A DNA stretch of 64,000 bases from Bacillota bacterium. Lineage in GTDB: Bacteria; Bacillota; Clostridia; Christensenellales; SZUA-584. Shown here in pieces: positions 25,007 through 34,569 of this stretch. Under the pieces are notes generated by a model. That model was not told the origin of the DNA and ran no database searches. It worked only from the letters and a program-made list of their open reading frames with translations. The position numbers and the translations under genes were made by a program. The stretch lies in assembly GCA_023428025.1 (NCBI GenBank), contig JAEYZN010000043.1, positions 1 through 64,000 on the forward strand, given 5' to 3'. Within the stretch, counting starts at the first letter, position 1; every line of letters begins with the position of its first letter.

Positions 25007-26095
25007 ATGAGAACATCAAAATGGATTGTTGCTGTGCTGTGCTTTGTTCTGGCTTCGGCAATGGTGCTGACGGGATGCGCAGCGCCCGCTGCGACGAATA
25101 ACCCGGCCCAGTCCGAACAGTCGGCGGCGGCGAATAATGAGGAACCGGCAGCGGCGGCTGATCCAGCGGCGGGCGGCGCCGTGCCTGAATCGGCAAACGG
25201 TGAATACTACATGGTTTCGTTCTTTGCCGGCGCCGACTATTTTAAGGGCTGCTTTGCCGGTTTTGAATCGGCTGCGAAAGAAGCCGGCGTAACGGCCACA
25301 TACATGGGCTCCCAGGGTTCTGACATGAACGCCGAGGTCACGGTGCTGGAGCAGGTGATCGCGAAGAATCCCAAGGGTATCGCCGTGTCCTGCGTGAACC
25401 CGGACGGTCTGAAGGATTCCATCGACAAAGCGATCGCCCAGGGCATTCCGGTGGTGACGTTTGACGCGGATTCTCCTGATTCGAAGCGGTATTCGTTCCT
25501 CGGCACCGGCAACTACTATGCCGGAACGGTGGCCGCGAAAGCGCTGGGCGAGCAGATCGGCGGAAAAGGCCAGGTGGGTATACTGCAGGTGCCCGGCCTC
25601 CTGAACCTCCAGCAGCGCGTGGACGGCTTCAGCGATACGATGGCCTCCCTGTATCCGGACGTCGAGATCGTGCAGATCGTCAACGGCAACCTGGATCAGG
25701 CTGAAGGCGCAAAGGTGACCTCGGGCATGCTTCAGGCTTATCCGGACATCGTCGGCATCTTCGGTTCCGACGCGTCGGCGGGCGTGGGCGCGGCGACCGC
25801 GGTCAAGGAAGCGGGCAAAGCCGGCGAGATCAAGATCATCGCGTTTGACACGGATACGGGAACACTGGACCTCATCAAGGAAGGCGTGCTGTCCGGCTCG
25901 ATCGCTCAGGGCACCTACAACATGGGCTGGTGGAGCTTCCAGATGCTGTTCAACGTCAACGGTGGCGCGGGCAACTTCAACCCGGTTGAAGGCTGGAGGG
26001 AGTTCAACATGAATCCGCTTCCGCCGAATGTGGACACGGGCGTTTCCGTTGTGACGAAAGAGAACGTCGATTCCTTCTACCTGCCGGCAGAATAA
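25007..26095 (+). CDS. Sugar ABC transporter substrate-binding lipoprotein (RbsB-like)
   Basis: A 362-residue periplasmic-binding-protein-like lipoprotein. The signal peptide ends at lipobox LTGC (Cys at 24), followed by an Ala/Glu-rich linker. The mature domain reads YYMVSFFAGADYFKGCFAGF, then VSCVNPDGLKDSIDKAIAQG and GIFGSDASAGVGAATAVKEAG, the pattern of ribose/galactose-type binding proteins. It begins an operon with an ATPase, a permease and an isomerase. Pentose is suggested by the neighbours; the ligand is not shown by sequence. Confidence 0.9.
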   Translation: MRTSKWIVAVLCFVLASAMVLTGCAAPAATNNPAQSEQSAAANNEEPAAAADPAAGGAVPESANGEYYMVSFFAGADYFKGCFAGFESAAKEAGVTATYMGSQGSDMNAEVTVLEQVIAKNPKGIAVSCVNPDGLKDSIDKAIAQGIPVVTFDADSPDSKRYSFLGTGNYYAGTVAAKALGEQIGGKGQVGILQVPGLLNLQQRVDGFSDTMASLYPDVEIVQIVNGNLDQAEGAKVTSGMLQAYPDIVGIFGSDASAGVGAATAVKEAGKAGEIKIIAFDTDTGTLDLIKEGVLSGSIAQGTYNMGWWSFQMLFNVNGGAGNFNPVEGWREFNMNPLPPNVDTGVSVVTKENVDSFYLPAE

Positions 26096-26127
26096 CGGCT
26101 CTGGGAATATCTCAGACGAGGTTTGCA

Positions 26128-26173
26128 TCCTGCTGCGTTTCGCGGAGCTGTTCCTTCGCGGAACGCAGCAGGA
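26128..26173 (+). other. Intercistronic hairpin between binding-protein and ATPase genes
   Basis: TCCTGCTGCGTTTCGCG pairs with CGCGGAACGCAGCAGGA (one G-T pair) around a 12-base loop. There is no T run. Such hairpins after a binding-protein gene commonly slow 3' decay or trim readthrough so that more binding protein than ATPase is made. That role is inferred. Confidence 0.65.
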
Positions 26174-26205
26174 ACAAGTATATCGGTAACAGGAGGACCA
26201 AGCCT

Positions 26206-27714
26206 TTGAGTAAAGAGATCGTGCTCTCGGCAGAGGGTATCGTAAAGCAATTCCCCGGCACGCTGGCGCTGAACAACGTCAATCTGGAAGTGCGAAGGGG
26301 CGAATGCAACGCGCTGGTGGGAGAGAACGGCGCGGGCAAGTCAACCTTGATGAACATCATCTCCGGCGTCTATAGACCGGACGCCGGGAAAGTGGTTTTC
26401 AAAGGCAAAGAAGTGAACTTCAACAATCCCACAGACGCGCAGAAAGCGGGGATCGGCTTTGTTCATCAGGAGTTATGCGTTTGCCCGCATTTGAGCGTCA
26501 GCGAAAACATTTTCATGGGCAGGCTGCCCAGAACGCATGCCGGCACCATCGACAAGAAAAAGCTCTATCAAGAGACGAAGACTCTGCTGGACCTGTTTCA
26601 TGTGGGGTTTTCCCCGGACGCGGTCGTGGGACAGCTGAGCACCGCGGAACAGCAGATCGTGGAGATCGCCAAGGCGTTGTCGCTGGACTGCCAGCTGATC
26701 ATATTTGACGAGCCGACGTCTTCTCTCACGGAAGCCGAGACGGAAACGCTGTTTGGCATCATCGACGAGATCAAGGAGCGCGGCATCAGCGTGCTTTACA
26801 TCAGCCACCGGATGCCGGAAATATTCAGGCTGTGCGAAAACTGCACGGTGCTGAAAGACGGCAACTATGTGACCACGGTGGAAACGAAGAGCATCACCAG
26901 CGAAGATATCATCCGGCTGATGGTGGGGCGGAATATTGAGAACCTTTATCCGCCAAAGAGCCGCTCTATCGGGGAGACCATTTTTGAAGTGAAAAATTTC
27001 TCCAGTCAGGGATTGTTTCAGGATATCAGCTTTGAAATGAAAGCCGGAGAGATATTGGGCTTTTACGGCTTGGTGGGAGCGGGCCGCACGGAGCTGTGGC
27101 GAGCCATCCTCGGCATCGATCCGTATCAAACCGGCGAGATTTTTTATAAGGGAGAAAAGATCAGGATATCCAACTACAAGGATGCCATCAAATCAGGGTT
27201 TGCCTATTTGACGGAAGACAGGAAGCTGCAGGGGCTGTTTCTGGAGCTGCCCATCAACCAGAATGTATCCGCCGCCAAGATGGACAACATCCTTCGCGGC
27301 GTCATTATAGACCGGGGCAAGGAAACGGCGCTGTGCCAGAAATACATCGACGAGCTCAACATCAAAGTGGCGTCTCAGCAGCATAAGGTCGCGAGCCTCT
27401 CGGGCGGCAACCAGCAAAAGGTGATGATCGGCAAGTGGCTGGCCACCGGCCCCAAGCTGCTGGTGATGGACGAACCCACGAGAGGCATCGACGTGGGCGC
27501 GAAATCCGAGATACACAACATGCTCCGCAGGCTTTCGGACAATGGCATCCATGTGGTCATCATATCGTCGGAACTGCCGGAGATCATCGGGATGTCTGAC
27601 CGCGTGATTGTGATGCACGAAGGCCGTATCACCGGTGAGGTGGAGTGCGACCGGATGTGCGAAGAGGTCATTATCACATACGCGTCCAACGAGCACGCGT
27701 GTAATAAAGAATAG
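26206..27714 (+). CDS. Sugar ABC transporter ATPase, duplicated (RbsA/MglA type)
   Basis: A 502-residue tandem ATPase. Domain 1: GENGAGKST, LSTAEQQIVEIAKAL and LIIFDEPTSSL. Domain 2: degenerate P-loop GLVGAGRTELW, signature LSGGNQQKVMIGKWL and LLVMDEPTRGID. The asymmetric second Walker A is normal for RbsA-like proteins. The start is TTG at 26206, chosen because AGGAGG lies nine bases upstream. It works with the permease at 27729 and binding protein at 25007. Confidence 0.93.
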   Translation: MSKEIVLSAEGIVKQFPGTLALNNVNLEVRRGECNALVGENGAGKSTLMNIISGVYRPDAGKVVFKGKEVNFNNPTDAQKAGIGFVHQELCVCPHLSVSENIFMGRLPRTHAGTIDKKKLYQETKTLLDLFHVGFSPDAVVGQLSTAEQQIVEIAKALSLDCQLIIFDEPTSSLTEAETETLFGIIDEIKERGISVLYISHRMPEIFRLCENCTVLKDGNYVTTVETKSITSEDIIRLMVGRNIENLYPPKSRSIGETIFEVKNFSSQGLFQDISFEMKAGEILGFYGLVGAGRTELWRAILGIDPYQTGEIFYKGEKIRISNYKDAIKSGFAYLTEDRKLQGLFLELPINQNVSAAKMDNILRGVIIDRGKETALCQKYIDELNIKVASQQHKVASLSGGNQQKVMIGKWLATGPKLLVMDEPTRGIDVGAKSEIHNMLRRLSDNGIHVVIISSELPEIIGMSDRVIVMHEGRITGEVECDRMCEEVIITYASNEHACNKE

Positions 27715-27728
27715 AATGGGTGGACAGT

Positions 27729-28748
27729 ATGAATAAAACGAATAGCAGCAATCGAATAAACAGCGGCCAGAATATATTGAGAAAGCTCATGGGCATCCGG
27801 GGGACGACCGTATTTCTGGTGATCCTGGTGATCTCCGCCATACTGGCGTTTGTATCCCCGTACTTTTTGACGGGGTCCAACCTGTCGACCACGGCGCTGG
27901 GGCTTTCTTCCGACGGCATCATGGCCATCGGCATGTGCCTGGTGCTGCTCACGGGCGGCATAGACCTATCCGTCGGTTCGGTGATGGCGGCGTCCATGGT
28001 GATCACGGGCATATTGTATCTGAACTATGGCATCAGCGTATGGGTCACCGGACTGATTGCGCTGGTGTACGCCGGTCTGTGCGGGCTGATCAACGGTGTG
28101 TTCATCGGCAAGATCGGCCTGAACGCAATGATCACGACGCTGGGCATGATGAATATATCCAGAGGCGTGGCGTACGTGCTGTCGCAGGGCTCGCCGGTGT
28201 CTTTGCCGGAGCCGGGCGAAGCGTTCACCTTTCTGGGGGCGGGCAACGTGTTCGGTATCCCGATGTTCGTGATTATTCTGGCCATCATCGCGGCGATCGC
28301 GGCGCTGATGCTCAACAACCTGGGGTTCATGCGCAAGATATACTATACCGGCTCCAATCAGAAAGCGGCCATGCTGAGCGGCATCAACACCGCCAACGTC
28401 AAGATGGGGGTGCATATCACTTCGGCGCTGCTGGCCGGGCTGGCTGGCGTTATCTCCCTTGCGCGGTTTAAGGTGGCCACGCCGAACGCGGGCATATCCA
28501 GCGAGATGCGCGTGATTTCCGCCTGCATCATCGGCGGCACCAGCCTGGTGGGCGGCGAAGGCTCGATTCTGGGCGCCGTGCTGGGCATCGTGATGCTCAA
28601 CATCATCAACAACGGCCTCGTGCTGCTGAGCGTCAGCGTGTATTGGCAGGACCTGATCTCCGGCGCGATACTGCTGCTGGCGGTGACGATCGACTTCTTG
28701 AGCCAGCAGCGCAAACAAAAGGCGCATCTGCAGCACGCCAAAGCCTGA
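27729..28748 (+). CDS. Sugar ABC transporter permease (RbsC-like)
   Basis: A 339-residue permease with about eight to ten hydrophobic segments. The family phrases LTGGIDLSVGSVMAASM and GGTSLVGGEGSILGAVLG are present. ATG 27729 is preferred over GTG 27720 for its GGTGGA site. It follows the ATPase gene by 14 bases. Only one permease gene is present in this operon, so the channel is presumably a homodimer. Confidence 0.93.
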   Translation: MNKTNSSNRINSGQNILRKLMGIRGTTVFLVILVISAILAFVSPYFLTGSNLSTTALGLSSDGIMAIGMCLVLLTGGIDLSVGSVMAASMVITGILYLNYGISVWVTGLIALVYAGLCGLINGVFIGKIGLNAMITTLGMMNISRGVAYVLSQGSPVSLPEPGEAFTFLGAGNVFGIPMFVIILAIIAAIAALMLNNLGFMRKIYYTGSNQKAAMLSGINTANVKMGVHITSALLAGLAGVISLARFKVATPNAGISSEMRVISACIIGGTSLVGGEGSILGAVLGIVMLNIINNGLVLLSVSVYWQDLISGAILLLAVTIDFLSQQRKQKAHLQHAKA

Positions 28749-28941
28749 TACGGACTGTAGTGTCAAACTGAACTGGTTTCATGAGGCAACGGTCCGCGTT
28801 CGAAAGCCACAGCGATCGTCTGACACCCATCTCCCATGCGTTCAGCAAACAGCTGGCAGCAACACAGAAATTTTGGATCCGGATCGTTGTCTCACCTTCC
28901 ATATGACGACAAATATATCAATGAAGAAAGAGGTGTGAACT

Positions 28942-30339
28942 ATGGTGGAAAAAAGGCTTCCCAAGATCGGTTTTCTGGGTATCATGCATGGTCTTTACGA
29001 TGTGGACCAGCCGGAGCTGCCAAGGGAACAGGAGGAATGGGCAAAAAAAGTGGTGGCGCATTTAAAGGATGTTGCCGTGGTCGACTTTCCCGGAGCAGCG
29101 AAGGACAGAGGGATGATCGAGAAATACGTGAAGCAGTTCAACACGCTGGAATATGACGGCATCATGGTTGTCAATCTGCTTTACAGCCCCGGCATGCGCG
29201 TTGTGCAGGCCTTCAAGGACAACAGGCTGCCCGTGCTGGTGGCCAACATTCAGCCTTTGCCGTCGGTGACGTCCGACTGGAACTGGAAAAAGTGCACCAC
29301 AAATCAGGGCATTCACGGCATTCAGGACACCAGCAACATGCTGATGCGCCTGGGCGTGAAACCGGCGATCATCACGGAAGACTGGGAGTCGGACGCTTTC
29401 AAAAGCTACTTCGGGGATTGGGCCGCGGCGGCCATGACGGTTGCGTCGCTGAAGCACGCGCGCGTGGCGATGTTCGAGAAGATGCAGGGCATGGGGGACA
29501 TCATGGGCGACGAGGTCGCGTTCATGAGAAAGTTCGGCATCGAGGTCTACTATGAAGGCATCGGCGAGGTCGTCAGATGCTTCGAAGAGGTTTCAGAGGC
29601 GGAGATCGACGAATACGTGGCGATCGACAAAAAGAATTTTGAGATCGCGCCGGGGTTGTCCGAAGAGAGTCACCGCTATGCCGCCAGACTGCAGATCGCC
29701 TATGAGAAGTTCTGCGAGAAATTCGGTTACGACGGCTTCTCGGCGAACTTCAACGTGTACCGTGAGGACGGACGCATCCGGCAGCTGCCTATCTTGGGCG
29801 GCAGCAACATGCTGGCCAAGGGATATGGATACTCGGCGGAAGGCGATGTGCACATACTTGCCTGCACGCTGATAGGACATTTGATCTCAGAGGACCCGCA
29901 CTTCACCGAGATGTATTCGCTGGATTTCAAGCGCGACGCGACGATGCTGAGCCACATGGGCGAGGGCAACTGGAAGGTGGCCAGGAAGGACCGGCCCATC
30001 CGCCTGATCGACCGGCCGCTGGACATCGGAGACCGGGAGAATCCGCCGACGCCCGTATTCAGCGGCGAGCCGGGCGAGGCCACGATCATATCGCTGGTGG
30101 CGATTGAAGGGGAGAAATACCGCCTGGTGGTGTCCCTGGGCGAGGTGCTGGATGAACAGGAGATACCGGGTATGGTGATGAACTATACGTTCTTCCGCCC
30201 GTATACCGGTGTGCGCCGCGCCATGGACGGGTGGCTGCGCAATGGCGGCACGCACCATCAGGTGATGTTCAGAGGCGACCAGTGCCGTAAATTTGAGCTG
30301 TTGTGCCACATTCTTGGCATTGAATACGTATTGGTTTAG
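28942..30339 (+). CDS. L-arabinose isomerase-like aldose isomerase
   Basis: A 465-residue protein of the fucose/arabinose isomerase fold. The four expected metal and catalytic positions of AraA can be traced: Glu in YSAEGDVHIL, Glu in FTEMYSLDF, His in LSHMGEGN and His in GGTHHQVMFRGD. Overall it is divergent from classical AraA, so it is likely a different aldose/ketose pair, such as L-lyxose/L-xylulose. That specificity is inferred from the LyxK- and UlaE-like genes further right. It follows the permease by 193 bases with a GAAAGAGGTG ribosome site and is closed by a strong terminator at 30356. Confidence 0.78.
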   Translation: MVEKRLPKIGFLGIMHGLYDVDQPELPREQEEWAKKVVAHLKDVAVVDFPGAAKDRGMIEKYVKQFNTLEYDGIMVVNLLYSPGMRVVQAFKDNRLPVLVANIQPLPSVTSDWNWKKCTTNQGIHGIQDTSNMLMRLGVKPAIITEDWESDAFKSYFGDWAAAAMTVASLKHARVAMFEKMQGMGDIMGDEVAFMRKFGIEVYYEGIGEVVRCFEEVSEAEIDEYVAIDKKNFEIAPGLSEESHRYAARLQIAYEKFCEKFGYDGFSANFNVYREDGRIRQLPILGGSNMLAKGYGYSAEGDVHILACTLIGHLISEDPHFTEMYSLDFKRDATMLSHMGEGNWKVARKDRPIRLIDRPLDIGDRENPPTPVFSGEPGEATIISLVAIEGEKYRLVVSLGEVLDEQEIPGMVMNYTFFRPYTGVRRAMDGWLRNGGTHHQVMFRGDQCRKFELLCHILGIEYVLV

Positions 30340-30355
30340 ACAAAGATTTAGCATA

Positions 30356-30398
30356 CCGGCGCGGGCCTGGGTTTCCTCCTCCCCGCGCCGGCAAATTT
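30356..30398 (+). terminator. Terminator after the isomerase gene
   Basis: CCGGCGCGGG and CCCGCGCCGG form a GC-rich stem with a loop of about 16 bases, followed by CAAATTTTG. It separates the transport/isomerase operon from the sensory operon. Confidence 0.75.
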
Positions 30399-30428
30399 TG
30401 CAAATAATTTCATTGCATGAATAGATTG

Positions 30429-30457
30429 TTTACAAATCCGGAACCATGCAGTAATCT
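30429..30457 (+). promoter_or_regulatory. Promoter of the two-component/sensor operon
   Basis: TTTACA at 30429-30434, 17-base spacer, TAATCT at 30452-30457, about 80 bases before the kinase gene. Confidence 0.5.
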
Positions 30458-30538
30458 GTATTTGTTCACAAGGAGCGGAAACGCCAATAACCGCTGTCCA
30501 TGGTTCTGAAGAAATAACAGCATACGGTTTGGGGTGCG

Positions 30539-32338
30539 ATGGGTGTAGTCAATAAATTGGCTCGGGCCTATAATAACGCCGGTATGAGGGTAAAGCTGCT
30601 GGTCAGCTTTATTTGCGTTGGAGTGGCTATTATTCTGCTGACAGGGCTGGTGGCCAACAGCGTTTTTGCCAACGCGCTGGAGAAATCGGCCATCGAGACG
30701 ACGATTCAGGCCATCGATCAGGCGAACGCCACGGTGGACAGCAACATCCACAGCGCCGAGAACATCATACAGATACTCTCAAAGAACAGGCAGGTGCTGA
30801 ACCTGCTGATGTTTGCGGAAAACGGCAGTGTTGAAGAGGCTTCAACCCGGATATCCATAGGCAGTTACCTCGCGACCATCGTGGATTCCTTTCCATATTT
30901 CAAAGGAATTGCGCTGGTCGGGCGGAACGATACCCTGGTCAGCAATGAGATGCAGCGCAACGTGCTGGCGTCGCTGACAAAGGAGGACTGGTATCAGGAC
31001 TGCATCAACAGCCCAAACAAGCTTTTCATCATGCCCAAGCCCAAAAACAGGGGATTTTCGTATTACAATCCGGTGAGCGCCGACGAGATCGTTTCGCTCT
31101 CAATGGGTGTGGTCAACACGTCCACCGACGACGTGCTGGGCGTCATCATCGTGGATATGGACATCAGCCTGCTTCAGGATACGCTGGAGAACATGCGCGT
31201 TGGCAAAGACGGGTTTATCATGATCGTGGATAAGGACGGTGAGAACATCTATACGCCGTCCAACGATCTCGCATACCGGCTGAGGCAGGAATGGTTTCTG
31301 GGCGACGGCACGCAGATCATCAACAAGACCATAGACAGCGAAGTCCATCAGATGATCTATTCCAAGTCCGACTACACCGGATGGAAGACAGTGGGCGTGT
31401 TCTCGATGAACAAGACGCTGGAGCAGGTGACCAGCTTTCAGTATATTCTGCTGGCGGTGATGTTGGGCGTGCTGCTGTTCGAAGGGCTTTTCAGTGTGCT
31501 GCTCTCTTCCCGCATCACCAAGCCCATCACCGCGCTTCAGGGCCTCATCTACCGGGCCGAACACGGAGACCTGACGGTGCACTTTGAGTCGAAGTACACC
31601 GACGAGGTGGGCCAGCTCGGCAACAGCTTCAATGCGATGATCGAAGAGATACGCCACCTCATCGACACGATATACAACCAGCAGAAGCAAAAGAGAGAAG
31701 ATGATATCGCTTTTCTGCAGGCACAGATAAAACCTCATTTCCTGTACAACACGTTTGATACCATCCACTGGATGGCGAAAAAATATGGGGCCGGCGACAT
31801 CATCCAGATGATATCCGCGCTGACAAAGCTGTACAGGATCGGGCTCAGCAAGGGCAGCGATACGATACAGCTGGCCGAAGAGATCGAGCACATCCGCAAC
31901 TATCTGATCATACAGCGCACGCGCTATTCGGATATTCTGGAGTATGAAATAGACTGTGCTGCGGACGCTGAGCATCTGTTTGTACAGAAACTGACGCTGC
32001 AGCCGCTGGTGGAAAACGCGATCTATCATGGTGTCAAGCAGCTCGAAGAGCCCGGCAGGATAGCGGTGCGCGTCTATGAGGAAAACGGCTGCCTGTGGCT
32101 TAAGGTATCCGACAACGGACCGGGCATACCGCCGGGTAAACTGGCGCTGCTGAATACACAGATCCAGTCCGACGAAAACCCGCGCATGGGATACGGGCTT
32201 TATAATGTCAACAGGCGCATTGTGCTGCGCTATGGGGAAGAATACAGGCTCACGGTCAGCAGTGAGTTGGGACGGGGTACAACAGTCACCATCCGATATC
32301 CGCTGGTATATGAAAGGAGCTTGGAAAGCGATGTATAA
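30539..32338 (+). CDS. YesM-type sensor histidine kinase
   Basis: A 599-residue membrane kinase. A first membrane segment lies at about 20-42, an extracytoplasmic Cache-like sensor at about 43-295, a second membrane segment at about 300-320, and a HAMP domain with SSRITKPITALQGL. The His_kinase domain has the phospho-acceptor in QAQIKPHFLYNTFD (His400). The ATP-binding domain has DNGPGIPPGKL and GYGLYNVNRRI. It overlaps the response regulator gene by eight bases. The two sugar-binding sensors encoded downstream probably signal through its outer domain. Confidence 0.92.
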   Translation: MGVVNKLARAYNNAGMRVKLLVSFICVGVAIILLTGLVANSVFANALEKSAIETTIQAIDQANATVDSNIHSAENIIQILSKNRQVLNLLMFAENGSVEEASTRISIGSYLATIVDSFPYFKGIALVGRNDTLVSNEMQRNVLASLTKEDWYQDCINSPNKLFIMPKPKNRGFSYYNPVSADEIVSLSMGVVNTSTDDVLGVIIVDMDISLLQDTLENMRVGKDGFIMIVDKDGENIYTPSNDLAYRLRQEWFLGDGTQIINKTIDSEVHQMIYSKSDYTGWKTVGVFSMNKTLEQVTSFQYILLAVMLGVLLFEGLFSVLLSSRITKPITALQGLIYRAEHGDLTVHFESKYTDEVGQLGNSFNAMIEEIRHLIDTIYNQQKQKREDDIAFLQAQIKPHFLYNTFDTIHWMAKKYGAGDIIQMISALTKLYRIGLSKGSDTIQLAEEIEHIRNYLIIQRTRYSDILEYEIDCAADAEHLFVQKLTLQPLVENAIYHGVKQLEEPGRIAVRVYEENGCLWLKVSDNGPGIPPGKLALLNTQIQSDENPRMGYGLYNVNRRIVLRYGEEYRLTVSSELGRGTTVTIRYPLVYERSLESDV

Positions 32339-33542
32339 GGTGTTGATCGCGGATGACGAGAGCATTATCCGCAACGCGCTCGCGGGCGCTTTTGCCTGGG
32401 ACGAATACGGTATGGAGGTGGTCGCTTTGGCGAGAAACGGACTGGAAGCCTATGAGATGGCGAAGCTGCACCATCCGGACATATGCCTGCTCGATATCCA
32501 GATGCCGCAGCTGAACGGCCTGGAGCTGATCGGGAAGATCAATGAGATCGACAGCGCCATACTCAAGATCATCATCAGCGGCCACGACGAATTCGACTAT
32601 GCCCGCAAAGCGATACAGCTGGGCGTTTACAATTATATATTAAAGCCCATCGACGAAGATGATTTTGCAAAGATGCTGACAGACATCAAAAAGCAGCTGG
32701 ATGACAAAAACCTCACTAACGAGGCGCTGAAGAAAAGGGAGACCCTGCTTGATGCCGGAAAAGAGGTTCTCCGTGACGAGATGCTGAGCGAATGGCTGCA
32801 CGGTCAAAGGCCCGTTGTTTCGGATGGCGGCACCGCGGCCGACGTTTTGAAAGAATTGGGCGTCCGGCTGACAGATATGACGGGTCTTGTGTGGGTTCAC
32901 CTCACGTATCCCGTCAGTATGCTGGACAAGGAAGATGTGAAAGAGGAGCAATTACGCCTGTGCAGGCGGCGGCTGGAGAAGCATTTTAACGGCGACGATA
33001 CCTTCTGCTTTATCCGTCTGTTTTCCGACCGCTTTGTGCTGCTGATGGATGCGGCGGACTGCGAGCGCTGGAATGGCATCAAGCAGGAGCTGTCGCCGGT
33101 GATCCGGGGTGGGAAGGAGCTGAGCATCATGATGCAGACGGCGCGCGTGTCGGCCGCCACCGACGACATATCCCAGGCGTTTCTTGAGCTGAACGAACAA
33201 TCCGCAAAGGAGCTGCGTTTCCTCCCGATGGTGAAACGGATTAAAAAGCATGTGGACGAAAACTACCAGGACATGCAGCTGCGGCTGTCAACATTTGCGG
33301 AAAAAAACCATATCAGCGCCAGCTATTTAAGCAAAATATTCAAAAATGAAACAGGCGTATCGTTTATCGACTACCTGATCCAATACCGCATCATGCGGTC
33401 GCTGGAGCTGCTGACCGGCACCAGCCTGAAAATACGGGATATTTCAGAGCGGGTGGGTTACAGCAGCCAGCACTATTACTGCGAAGCGTTCAAAAAAGTG
33501 ATGGGGATGGCGCCCACGGAATACAGAAGACGCAAGCAATGA
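32331..33542 (+). CDS. YesN-type response regulator with AraC HTH
   Basis: A 403-residue response regulator. The receiver domain has the acidic pair IADDES, phospho-acceptor Asp55 in CLLDIQMP, and IISGHDEFDYARKAI. The C-terminal AraC domain has FAEKNHISASYLSKIFK and ISERVGYSSQHYYCEAFKK. ATG 32331 (MYKVLIADDES) has AAAGGAG upstream; a longer frame from 32205 is rejected. It pairs with the kinase at 30539 and likely activates a sugar-transport operon, perhaps that at 25007. Confidence 0.93.
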   Translation: MYKVLIADDESIIRNALAGAFAWDEYGMEVVALARNGLEAYEMAKLHHPDICLLDIQMPQLNGLELIGKINEIDSAILKIIISGHDEFDYARKAIQLGVYNYILKPIDEDDFAKMLTDIKKQLDDKNLTNEALKKRETLLDAGKEVLRDEMLSEWLHGQRPVVSDGGTAADVLKELGVRLTDMTGLVWVHLTYPVSMLDKEDVKEEQLRLCRRRLEKHFNGDDTFCFIRLFSDRFVLLMDAADCERWNGIKQELSPVIRGGKELSIMMQTARVSAATDDISQAFLELNEQSAKELRFLPMVKRIKKHVDENYQDMQLRLSTFAEKNHISASYLSKIFKNETGVSFIDYLIQYRIMRSLELLTGTSLKIRDISERVGYSSQHYYCEAFKKVMGMAPTEYRRRKQ

Positions 33543-33549
33543 AGGGCTG

Positions 33550-34569
33550 ATGGTGACGAATGTGCCGCGCAACGCAAAAATGAAGGCCTGGATGGCTTTG
33601 CATAAGAAACGTATCTTCAATATGCTGCTGCTGGTGGTGTTCGGCTGCCTGTTGGGAATGATCATCACCAGCCTTGTCCCGCCCAAAGAGGATGGCGTGA
33701 AGTGTTTGATCGGGGTATCGCAGCCCAATATGACGGACAACTTCGAGCTGGAGCTGTATAACGACATCGGCACGCAGTGCCGTCAATACGACAGTGTCCG
33801 GTTTGTCAGCTACGACGCCGGGCACAGCCTGGAAAAGCAGAAACAGGACATCGATAACCTGCTGAAGCTGGGGCTGGACGCGTTGATCGTGGTGACGTTT
33901 GAGCCGGAAGGACTGGAGGCGCGCATCCAGCATGCCTATGACACCGGCATCCCCGTCATCGTCATCGGGTATGCCCCGCAGGATACAGACTACTCGATGC
34001 ATATCTATACCGACAACGAAGCCATCGGCCGGATGGCCGGAGAATATGTCCGCAAACTCTCCAACGGACGCGAATGCACCGTGCTGGAGATACAGGGCGA
34101 GCCCCACTCGCAGATAACGGTGGACAGAAAAAACGGCTTCTTCGAGGGGATAGCGCCGTATCCCAACATCACGAAAGAATATGTGATGACGGGTTACTGG
34201 TCGCAGGAAAAAACGCGCGAACGCATGTATGAGAGCGATTTCTTCTCAAAGGACCCGCCCATCAATGTGATCTTCGCGCAGAACGACATGATGGCGCTGG
34301 GCGCTGCGGTGAACCTGAGGCAAACGCGCAAGAGCGCCTATATCATCAGCGTGGGCGGATATGCTGTCAAGAACAGCGATTTGAGCGCGATCAAAGAAGG
34401 ATTGATCAACGCGACCTTCACATATCCCACGGGCGGGGCGGAAGCTGTGCAGGCGGTGATGAGCCTGCTTGACGGCAGCGAGGTCCCAAAGGAGCTGGCG
34501 CTGAAATCCGAGCTGGTGAACGGCAACAACATCGACGTCTTTCTGAAGGCGGAGGAGGCGGATTCGTGA
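33550..34569 (+). CDS. Membrane-anchored sugar-binding sensor protein (RbsB-like)
   Basis: A 339-residue protein with a single N-terminal membrane segment (about 22-42) and an outer type I binding-protein domain: CLIGVSQPNMTDNFELELYND, cut here to its core LIGVSQPNMTDNFE, then LKLGLDALIVVTFEPEG and FAQNDMMALGAAV. It lacks its own ATPase and permease. A Cys in the anchor (VFGC) does not fit a good lipobox. Position directly after a YesM/YesN pair suggests it is a ligand-sensing partner of the kinase, as described for XylFII with LytS. It overlaps the next gene by GTGA. Confidence 0.75.
   Translation: MVTNVPRNAKMKAWMALHKKRIFNMLLLVVFGCLLGMIITSLVPPKEDGVKCLIGVSQPNMTDNFELELYNDIGTQCRQYDSVRFVSYDAGHSLEKQKQDIDNLLKLGLDALIVVTFEPEGLEARIQHAYDTGIPVIVIGYAPQDTDYSMHIYTDNEAIGRMAGEYVRKLSNGRECTVLEIQGEPHSQITVDRKNGFFEGIAPYPNITKEYVMTGYWSQEKTRERMYESDFFSKDPPINVIFAQNDMMALGAAVNLRQTRKSAYIISVGGYAVKNSDLSAIKEGLINATFTYPTGGAEAVQAVMSLLDGSEVPKELALKSELVNGNNIDVFLKAEEADS

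Noticed and set aside
31100..32374. Minus-strand open frame of 424 residues opposite the histidine kinase
   Set aside because: Antisense to a complete kinase with all catalytic motifs; no start signals.
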